DNA from: an uncultured Roseivirga sp.
GTDB taxonomy: Bacteria; Bacteroidota; Bacteroidia; Cytophagales; Cyclobacteriaceae
NCBI GenBank assembly: GCA_947493005.1
Contig: CANLOY010000002.1
Span: 186,001 to 250,000, forward strand
Direction of reading: 5' to 3'
Length of the DNA stretch: 64,000 bases
Positions 58,361 through 64,000 of the stretch are shown one piece after another. Numbering within the stretch: position 1 is the stretch's first letter; every line of letters begins with the position of its first letter. Under the pieces are notes generated by a model. It made no database searches, was not told the DNA's origin, and was given only the letters and a program-made list of their open reading frames with translations. A program made the position numbers and the translations under genes.

Positions 58361-60040
58361 CTATGCGTTGGATTCCGCTTCTCTTTCTTTAAGCTTTCTT
58401 CTTAAAATTTTCCCTACGTTAGATTTAGGAAGCTCATCAACAAATTCTATAAACTTAGGCTTTTTATACCCAGTAAGTTCTTCTTCACAGTAAGCTCGTA
58501 ATTCCTCTTCGGTTAGAGATGGGTCACTCTTCACTATAAAGGCTTTTACGCATTCGCTGGACTTCTTATCAGACACACCAATCACCGCAACTTCCAACAC
58601 CTTTTCGTGGTCGGCAATCACATTCTCTACCTCGTTAGGGTAAACATTGAAGCCAGAAACATTGATCATATCCTTTTTGCGATCAACTATTTTAAAGAAA
58701 CCATCCTCATCCATCATTCCAATATCACCGGTTCTAAACCACCCCCCTTCGAAAAAGACTCCTTCATTATCCTTTTTCCAATAACCACTCATTACCTGAG
58801 GGCCTTTGATGCAAATCTCTCCTATCTCCCCTTGACTCAAATGGTTTCCTTCATCATCACATATTGACAGTTCTGTCGAAGGAACAGGAATACCAATGGT
58901 TCCCATTCTATGTGTACCGTCAAGCGGATTGCAACTCGCAACGGGTGATGTTTCAGAAAGTCCATACCCCTCAACCAATGGTGAGTCTGTCAACTCTTCC
59001 CATTTCTTAGCCACAAAGTCCTGAACAGCCATCCCTCCTCCAATCGCACCTTTCAGACTTGTCCAATCTACTTCTGAGAAGTTAGGTTGATTCAGCAAGC
59101 CATTAAAGAGGGTATTAACACCTGTAAACAGCGTGAATTTATGTTTCTTAAGTTCTTTTATAAACCCAGGCATATCCCTTGGATTTGTAATCAGCACATT
59201 TTTGGCTCCAATGTGCATCATAAATGTGCAATTCACATTCAATGCAAAAATATGATACAAAGGAATTGCTGTAATCATCAGTTCTGTTTGCCCTTCTTTT
59301 AAAAGCGGTTTAAACCACTCATTAATGATCAATGTATGCGCGATCACATTAGCATGAGACAAAGTTGCTCCCTTAGACACCCCTGTGGTACCTCCTGTGT
59401 ATTGCAGAAAAGCCGTATCATTGGGTTGAATATCAGGCTTGGTATATTTCATACGCGCACCAGCCTTCAGCACGTCATTGAATTTCTTAGCCATTGGTAA
59501 AGAATAGCTCGGCACCATCTTTTTTACCCGTTTCACTACAAAATTCACAAGGGTTCCCTTCACTCCTCCAAGTAAATCTCCAAGGCTTGTTACAATAACA
59601 TGTTCGATTTTCGTTTTTGCTAAAATCTCTTCGAGGCTATGGGCAAAATTGGCAATAATGACTATTGCCTTGACTTCAGCATCGTTGAACTGATGCTCCA
59701 TCTCTCTTGGAGTATAGAGAGGGTTAGTATTTACTACAATACAACCGGCTTTTAATGCGCCAATTAATGCAATAGGATATTGCAAACAGTTAGGCATCTG
59801 GATAGCAATTCTGTCTCCTTTTTGAACTTTCACCTCATTTTGAAGGTAAGCAGCAAAAAAGTCAGACTGTAAGTTAATTTCCTGATAGGTCATTACCTTA
59901 CCCATGTTCTCAAAGGCTTCTCGGCTACCAAAACGCTTGAAAGTATTATTGAAAAGCTCCAGTAAACTCTGGGATCTGTCTTCAGTTATTTGTGCAGGAA
60001 TACCTTCTGGGTATCTGGCTATCCACGGATGCGTACTCAT
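58361..60040 (-). CDS. Long-chain fatty acid--CoA ligase (AMP-binding, FadD type)
   Basis: 559 residues. The AMP-binding signature is QYTGGTTGVSKGATLSHAN, with the adenylate motifs VEGYGLSETSP and GWFRTGDIGMMDEDG, and the C-terminal hinge and Lys in ELPKSNVGKILRRKLKE. The enzyme activates fatty acids as acyl-AMP then acyl-CoA in the cytoplasm for degradation or lipid synthesis. The length matches FadD. Its upstream region (minus strand TATATTTG at 60068-60061) gives a possible -7 box. No other beta-oxidation gene is in the window. Confidence 0.94.
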   Translation of the reverse strand: MSTHPWIARYPEGIPAQITEDRSQSLLELFNNTFKRFGSREAFENMGKVMTYQEINLQSDFFAAYLQNEVKVQKGDRIAIQMPNCLQYPIALIGALKAGCIVVNTNPLYTPREMEHQFNDAEVKAIVIIANFAHSLEEILAKTKIEHVIVTSLGDLLGGVKGTLVNFVVKRVKKMVPSYSLPMAKKFNDVLKAGARMKYTKPDIQPNDTAFLQYTGGTTGVSKGATLSHANVIAHTLIINEWFKPLLKEGQTELMITAIPLYHIFALNVNCTFMMHIGAKNVLITNPRDMPGFIKELKKHKFTLFTGVNTLFNGLLNQPNFSEVDWTSLKGAIGGGMAVQDFVAKKWEELTDSPLVEGYGLSETSPVASCNPLDGTHRMGTIGIPVPSTELSICDDEGNHLSQGEIGEICIKGPQVMSGYWKKDNEGVFFEGGWFRTGDIGMMDEDGFFKIVDRKKDMINVSGFNVYPNEVENVIADHEKVLEVAVIGVSDKKSSECVKAFIVKSDPSLTEEELRAYCEEELTGYKKPKFIEFVDELPKSNVGKILRRKLKEREAESNA

Positions 60041-60141
60041 AAGTCAAATTTGGCTAACACCAAATATAAGAGAAATGCTGAGTCGATCGATTGGTGATAT
60101 AGAAATAAAGCCACTCCTTTCTAATAATGAAGTCACTTAAG

Positions 60142-60251
60142 CTGTAGGAGAAGGATTCGAACCTCCACGGAGAGATTAGGCCGATTGGCTTTATTTCAAA
60201 ATCTCCACCCTCGAGAAAGGAGGGCACGGCTGCCTGTTTCGTCACCCTACA
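60142..60251 (-). tRNA. Class II tRNA-like gene 1, apparent anticodon UUC, giant variable arm
   Basis: Read on the minus strand, a cloverleaf forms: acceptor TGTAGGG with TCCTACA, T8-G9, D-arm ACGAAACAGGCAGCCGT with GG, anticodon stem CCCTC/GAGGG with 7-base loop CTTTCTC (T33, anticodon TTC), a 41-base variable region closed by GGAGATT/AATCTC, and T-arm GGAGG-TTCGAAT-CCTTC. No CCA is encoded. The D-arm and variable arm are Leu/Ser-like, but UUC is a Glu anticodon and position 37 is a pyrimidine. Either a specialised tRNA or a tRNA-like non-translational RNA. Confidence 0.72.
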
Positions 60252-60278
60252 GTATGTAGTCTTCTGCCTGAAGGATTC

Positions 60279-60310
60279 GACAAGGAGCTTATTTAACTAG
60301 CCCCCTTGTC
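60279..60310. repeat. Hairpin between the two tRNA-like genes
   Basis: GACAAGG (60279-60285) pairs with CCTTGTC (60304-60310), with AGCT/AGC adding inner pairs. No U-tract on the minus strand, so processing signal or repeat remnant is as likely as terminator. The neighbouring CTTCTGCCTGAAG (60261-60273) is the inverted form of a 13-mer at 4134-4146. Confidence 0.5.
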
Positions 60311-60333
60311 ATTCATCAATTTCAAACAAAATG

Positions 60334-60452
60334 CTGTAGGAGAAGGACTCGAACCTTCACGGAGAGATTAGTCTTACTAGGTAGTTTAGATTTATCTCTT
60401 TTTCTCCACCCCCGGGAAAGGAGGGCACGGCTGCCAATTTCGTCACCCTACA
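60334..60452 (-). tRNA. Class II tRNA-like gene 2, apparent anticodon UUC, giant variable arm
   Basis: Same cloverleaf as the copy at 60142-60251: acceptor TGTAGGG/TCCTACA, D-arm ACGAAATTGGCAGCCGT, anticodon stem CCCTC/GGGGG (one T-G pair) with loop CTTTCCC, T-arm GAAGG-TTCGAGT-CCTTC, no CCA. The variable region is 50 bases, closed by GGAGA/TCTCC, with an interior unlike that of copy 1. Changes between copies keep stems paired (GAGGG/GGGGG; GGAGG/GAAGG), which supports selection on RNA structure. The shared TTC anticodon in a Leu-type body is anomalous. Confidence 0.72.
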
Positions 60453-60669
60453 GTATATTAAATCATTTCAATTCTTGATACAGAATCAAGTTGAGAGACA
60501 ACCTATCCCTCCTACTCGAACCTGTTATTCGCGTTTCCTTACGAATTATCACAAATGTATAAGGATTAACGCAATTGATAAAATATCATTAATCAATAGA
60601 CTATATATTTACAGATTAATTAATTTTACAATCATTTTATTGTCAAATCAAAAAATACAACATAAAGAA

Positions 60670-61131
60670 ATGCCGGATAATTACGAAATCGATAATGTGG
60701 ATATCAAAATCTTGTCCCTTTTACAGCATAACGCCAAAAAACCTTACACAGAAGTAGCAAAACAAGCGTATGTTTCAAGTGGAACTGTTCATGTTCGAAT
60801 GAATAAGCTGGAAAATATGGGAGTAGTAAAAGGTGCTTCTCTGGATTTGAACTTAACTGCTTTGGGTTACTCAGTAGGATCGTTCCTGGGCGTGTTTTTG
60901 TCTAAAAGTTCGCTTTACGAAAAAGTTGCCTCTGAGTTAAAGAAAATCCCAGAAATCACATCCATTCATTATACCACGGGTAACTATAGCATGTTCATAA
61001 GAATTTATGCCAAAAGTACAGATCATCTCAAAGACATTCTGCATGATAAAATCCAAAAAGTAGACGGCATTGAAAGAACTGAAACCTTTGTCATTTTAGA
61101 AGAAACTTTAAGTCGAAGTATCGCACTTTAG
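60670..61131 (+). CDS. Lrp/AsnC family transcriptional regulator
   Basis: 153 residues from the ATG at 60670 (MPDNYEIDNVDIKILSLL), the usual Lrp length; an upstream TTG at 60475 is rejected. The N-terminal HTH is KPYTEVAKQAYVSSGTVHVR, MNKLENMGVVKG, and the C-terminal RAM domain includes ITSIHYTTGNYSMFIRIYAK and IERTETFVILEE. Lrp proteins sense amino acids as octamers and regulate globally or locally. The suf genes begin 126 bp downstream on the same strand. Confidence 0.93.
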   Translation: MPDNYEIDNVDIKILSLLQHNAKKPYTEVAKQAYVSSGTVHVRMNKLENMGVVKGASLDLNLTALGYSVGSFLGVFLSKSSLYEKVASELKKIPEITSIHYTTGNYSMFIRIYAKSTDHLKDILHDKIQKVDGIERTETFVILEETLSRSIAL

Positions 61132-61221
61132 GTAGCTTAAAACATCAGAGCTCTATAGATATCTTCAATACCTCATCAATAAAAAAGAAGAGTTGAAACC
61201 TTTAGTTAAAGTTTTAGGTTG

Positions 61222-61229
61222 TACCTTTG
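61222..61229 (+). promoter_or_regulatory. -7 promoter box of the suf operon
   Basis: TACCTTTG matches TAnnTTTG and lies 28 bp before the sufB ATG. A TTG at 61193-61195 is slightly too far upstream for an ideal -33 element, so only the -7 half is well supported. Confidence 0.4.
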
Positions 61230-61257
61230 TATTTGAAATCATTCTAAATAAGTTTTG

Positions 61258-62703
61258 ATGAGTAATGACGATCAGATTTTAGAGGAATTCACATCTAAGG
61301 AATATGAGTTCGGCTGGACGGTTGATTTAGAAGCAGATGAGGCCCCAAAAGGACTCAATGAAGATATTGTCAGGTTTATTTCTGCAAAAAAGGAAGAGCC
61401 TGAATGGCTTCTGAAATGGCGTTTAGATGCCTTTAAGGCATGGCAGAAAATGACAGAGCCTAAGTGGCCAAATGTAGATTACCCTGCTATAGACTATCAG
61501 GATTTAATCTATTATTCTGCCCCAAAAAAAGGTGCGAAACCGAAATCTTTGGACGAAGTTGATCCGGAGCTGCTTGCCACTTTCGAGAAGCTCGGTATAT
61601 CACTTACCGAACAAAAAAGACTTACAGGTGTTGCTGTTGATGCTGTTATTGACTCTGTTTCTGTAGCTACCACTTTTAAGGATACACTTGCTGAACTAGG
61701 CATCATTTTCTGTTCGTTTTCAGAAGCTGTAAAAGAGCATCCTGAATTAGTTAGAAAACATATGGGTTCAGTTGTTCCGGTAACTGACAATTACTTTGCT
61801 GCCCTTAATTCAGCTGTGTTCTCCGATGGTTCTTTCTGCTATATTCCAAAAGGAGTAAGATGCCCGATGGAGCTCTCTACTTATTTCAGAATTAATGCAG
61901 CCAACACTGGTCAGTTTGAAAGAACACTTATTGTTGCAGATGAAGGGTCTTATGTAAGTTACTTAGAAGGCTGTACGGCACCTCAGAGAGACGAAAACCA
62001 ACTACATGCCGCTGTAGTAGAAATTAAAGCAGCGAAAGATTCTGAGGTTAAGTACTCCACAGTTCAAAACTGGTACCCTGGAGATAAAAATGGCAAAGGT
62101 GGCATCTACAATTTTGTGACTAAAAGAGGAATTTGTGAGGGCGATAACTCAAAGATTTCCTGGACACAAGTAGAAACTGGTTCGGCAGTTACCTGGAAAT
62201 ATCCTTCTTGTATTCTAAAGGGTGATAATTCTCAGGGTGAGTTTTATTCAGTAGCTGTCACCAATAACTACCAGCAAGCAGATACAGGAACAAAAATGAT
62301 TCACATTGGAAAAAATACTAAATCCAGAATCGTTTCTAAGGGTATCTCGGCAGGCCGTTCCCAGAATAGTTACAGAGGACAAGTTCATGTAATGAAACGT
62401 GCCGCTAATGCGAGAAACTTTTCACAATGTGACTCACTACTAATGGGAGACAAATGTGGCGCACACACCTTCCCCTACATTGATATAGAAAATCAATCAG
62501 CACAGGTAGAACATGAAGCCACCACCTCTAAAATAGGTGAAGATCAAATCTTCTATTGCCAACAAAGAGGTATTGACGAAGAGTCTGCAGTAGCACTTAT
62601 CGTCAATGGCTACGCTAAAGAAGTTTTAAATAAGCTACCGATGGAGTTTGCTGTAGAGGCACAAAAGCTTCTGGCCTTAACTCTTGAAGGATCAGTAGGA
62701 TAA
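61258..62703 (+). CDS. sufB: Fe-S cluster assembly scaffold protein SufB
   Basis: 481 residues from the ATG at 61258; a TTG one codon earlier is also open. It matches SufB across its length: [80 protein letters not shown] and [20 protein letters not shown], the last holding conserved cluster and His residues. SufB with SufC and SufD forms the cytoplasmic scaffold that builds Fe-S clusters. It is the first gene of the operon; sufC follows after 36 bp. Confidence 0.97.
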   Translation: MSNDDQILEEFTSKEYEFGWTVDLEADEAPKGLNEDIVRFISAKKEEPEWLLKWRLDAFKAWQKMTEPKWPNVDYPAIDYQDLIYYSAPKKGAKPKSLDEVDPELLATFEKLGISLTEQKRLTGVAVDAVIDSVSVATTFKDTLAELGIIFCSFSEAVKEHPELVRKHMGSVVPVTDNYFAALNSAVFSDGSFCYIPKGVRCPMELSTYFRINAANTGQFERTLIVADEGSYVSYLEGCTAPQRDENQLHAAVVEIKAAKDSEVKYSTVQNWYPGDKNGKGGIYNFVTKRGICEGDNSKISWTQVETGSAVTWKYPSCILKGDNSQGEFYSVAVTNNYQQADTGTKMIHIGKNTKSRIVSKGISAGRSQNSYRGQVHVMKRAANARNFSQCDSLLMGDKCGAHTFPYIDIENQSAQVEHEATTSKIGEDQIFYCQQRGIDEESAVALIVNGYAKEVLNKLPMEFAVEAQKLLALTLEGSVG

Positions 62704-62739
62704 TCACACACCAATTTTCAAAAGATTAAAGCATAAGGA

Positions 62740-63498
62740 ATGTTATCGATAAAGAATTTACAAGCCAGAATTGAAGAGAAGGAGATCCTAAGAGGTATAA
62801 ACCTTGAGGTTAAACCAGGCGAAGTACATGCTATCATGGGACCGAATGGTTCTGGAAAAAGTACTTTGGCCTCTGTGCTTGCGGGAAGAGAAGACTACGA
62901 AGTAACTGGAGGTGATGTTGATTTTCTTGGCAATGATCTGCTTGATATGGATGCTGATGAAAGAGCAAGAGAAGGAGTCTTTTTGGCTTTCCAATATCCA
63001 GTTGAAATACCAGGTGTTAGCACAACTAACTTCATGAAAACTGCCATTAATCAGGTAAGAGAACACAGAGGAGAAAAAGCCTTGGATGCTGTTTCTTTCT
63101 TGAAGCTGATGAAGGAGAAAATGAAGCTTGTGGAGATTGATCAGTCTCTTTTAAGCAGATCTCTGAATGAAGGTTTTTCCGGAGGTGAAAAGAAGAGGAA
63201 TGAAATATTCCAAATGGCTATGTTAGAGCCGAAACTTGCTATTCTTGATGAAACGGATTCTGGACTTGATATTGATGCACTTAAAATTGTAGCAAATGGT
63301 GTTAATGCATTAAAGTCTAAAGACAATGCGACTATAGTGGTTACTCACTATCAAAGACTTTTGGATTACATTATTCCAGATTATGTTCATGTCCTTTATA
63401 AAGGCCGTATCGTAAAATCGGGAGCAAAGGATCTTGCTTTAGAACTCGAAGCAAAAGGTTACGATTGGATTAAAGAAGAAGCTGACGCAACGGTTTAA
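62740..63498 (+). CDS. sufC: Fe-S cluster assembly ATPase SufC
   Basis: 252 residues. ABC-type ATPase with Walker A GPNGSGKST (about 33-41), the SufC signature LNEGFSGGEKKRNEIFQMAM, Walker B LAILDETDSGLDIDAL and the switch VTHYQRLLDYI. It drives conformational change in the SufB-SufD scaffold; it is not a membrane transporter. It lies 36 bp after sufB, and sufD begins 3 bp after its stop. Confidence 0.97.
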   Translation: MLSIKNLQARIEEKEILRGINLEVKPGEVHAIMGPNGSGKSTLASVLAGREDYEVTGGDVDFLGNDLLDMDADERAREGVFLAFQYPVEIPGVSTTNFMKTAINQVREHRGEKALDAVSFLKLMKEKMKLVEIDQSLLSRSLNEGFSGGEKKRNEIFQMAMLEPKLAILDETDSGLDIDALKIVANGVNALKSKDNATIVVTHYQRLLDYIIPDYVHVLYKGRIVKSGAKDLALELEAKGYDWIKEEADATV

Positions 63499-63501
63499 GC
63501 A

Positions 63502-64000
63502 ATGAATAAGTTATCAGGCCAGTCTATACTAGATACACTTACAGGGCAATTCGAAAAATTCGAGAAAGGACTCAATGGGCAAAGCAAAACGGCTATCCAT
63601 CAAGTTCGAAAGGATGCTTTTAATCGTTTAAAAGATACTGGGTTTCCTGCACCTAAGAATGAAGAGTATAAGTTCACCAACTTGACAAAAGCACTGGAAA
63701 AGAACATTGACTTCAGCTCTACTCTTAGGAATGAACTTAGCAAGGATCAGATTGAAAGTGTCAAAATAAACAATCTCGAAGCCTATGACCTTGTATTCAT
63801 CAATGGGGAGTTTGCAGCGCAATATTCCGACAATATTCAAGAGAAAGGACTGAAAATCAGCACCTTCGAAAAAGCGATAAAAAGTGATACGGAATTAGTA
63901 ATAGAACATTTTGGTAAACAAGCCAATGTTAAAGAAGATGCTTTTGTTGCTTTAAATACAGCATTTAGTAAAAACGGTGTATTCATAAAAGTGGATGACA
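63502..64000 (+). CDS. sufD: Fe-S cluster assembly protein SufD, N-terminal part (cut by window end)
   Basis: The ATG at 63502 opens a frame with no stop to the end of the window (166 codons). The protein begins MNKLSGQSILDTLTGQF and shows the SufD N-terminal helical domain with GFPAPKNEEYKFTNLTKAL, the stretch that resembles the P-x-x-x-x-E-x-W/Y-x-x-T motif of SufD, and AFVALNTAFSKNGVFIKV at the start of the beta-helix. Order sufB-sufC-sufD and the 3-bp gap to sufC confirm the identity. The rest, and probably sufS, lie beyond the window. Confidence 0.93.
   Translation, partial: MNKLSGQSILDTLTGQFEKFEKGLNGQSKTAIHQVRKDAFNRLKDTGFPAPKNEEYKFTNLTKALEKNIDFSSTLRNELSKDQIESVKINNLEAYDLVFINGEFAAQYSDNIQEKGLKISTFEKAIKSDTELVIEHFGKQANVKEDAFVALNTAFSKNGVFIKVDD

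Larger units (their letters stand above)
60041..60669. other. Intergenic region holding two tRNA-like genes
   Basis: 629 bases between the ligase and the Lrp gene. The minus strand holds two long class II tRNA-like genes (60142-60251 and 60334-60452) and a hairpin (60279-60310). The rest is AT-rich Lrp promoter DNA, including CTTGAT-N5-ATCAAG at 60474-60490, a possible operator dyad. The long frame from 60475 into the Lrp gene is not a credible N-terminus. Confidence 0.6.

Noticed and set aside
60142-60452. Ordinary tRNA-Glu genes
   Set aside because: The anticodon reads UUC, but tRNA-Glu has a short variable loop and a different D-arm; these have a Leu-type body and very long variable regions.
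60475-60669. N-terminal extension of the Lrp-type regulator
   Set aside because: It starts at TTG, lacks any family similarity, and would give an Lrp protein far longer than normal. The ATG at 60670 fits the family.
63628-63840. Minus-strand ORF near the window end
   Set aside because: It is antisense to the sufD frame that opens at 63502 and shows no independent coding features.
1-64000. CRISPR arrays, prophage, insertion sequences or rRNA genes
   Set aside because: No regularly spaced repeats, integrase, transposase, phage structural genes or rRNA sequence were seen in the window.

Overview
The window reads as chromosomal DNA of a marine-type Bacteroidota bacterium, most likely of the Cytophagales (Roseivirga/Fulvivirga-like). 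This is an inference from gene content: a one-protein hybrid two-component regulator with a Reg_prop sensor, two BlaI/M56 (BlaR1-like) pairs, one fused to a TonB domain, many signal peptides ending in AQ, TAnnTTTG-type -7 promoter boxes, weak Shine-Dalgarno sites, moderately low GC, and tRNA-type genes without an encoded CCA.

Layout. 1-11.9 kb: large sensor regulator, tricorn-like S41 protease, LOG-family enzyme, 7TM hybrid kinase overlapping a RidA gene, and a CoA-type Nudix hydrolase. 12-14.8 kb: DUF4159 protein, first BlaI/M56-TonB pair with two operator-like inverted repeats, small membrane protein. 14.9-20 kb: smc - SGNH hydrolase - cyanophycinase-like gene run. 20-30 kb: two paralogous lipoprotein serine hydrolases bracket a five-gene peptide maturation and export cassette. 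30-36.7 kb: membrane MutS-like ATPase, an ECF sigma/anti-sigma operon with two secreted proteins of unknown family, a haem-binding protein and a small membrane protein. 36.8-40.1 kb: second BlaI/M56 pair and a peroxiredoxin-thioredoxin operon. 40.4-46.5 kb: secreted M43-like metalloprotease, a tiny membrane protein, AraC-GyrI regulator coupled to a pentapeptide-repeat protein, TetR regulator with two operator-like palindromes and an Asp-nucleophile hydrolase, PNPOx-like protein, deaminase. 46.6-58.3 kb: divergent S9 peptidase and zinc metalloprotease, a 134-bp nested inverted-repeat element, PqiA-like protein, glutamate-synthase-like FMN protein, serine hydrolase, two TonB-like proteins, NTF2-like secreted protein. 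58.3-64 kb: acyl-CoA ligase, two unusual class II tRNA-like genes, Lrp regulator and the start of a suf Fe-S assembly operon (sufB, sufC, truncated sufD).

The most interesting system is the cassette at 21.9-28.6 kb. A 73-residue double-glycine precursor with six cysteines lies just after a fusion of a catalytically dead C39 domain, a VKOR oxidoreductase and a CxxC thioredoxin domain, and before a beta-propeller lipoprotein, a C39 peptidase-ABC exporter and an HlyD adaptor. The inferred pathway is that the dead C39 domain holds the leader, the VKOR-thioredoxin module forms disulfides, and the active C39 exporter cuts after GG and exports the core. The second notable signal is the pair of 110- and 119-nt Leu/Ser-type tRNA-like genes near 60.2-60.45 kb. 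They have 41- and 50-nt variable regions and an apparent UUC anticodon, which does not suit such a backbone.
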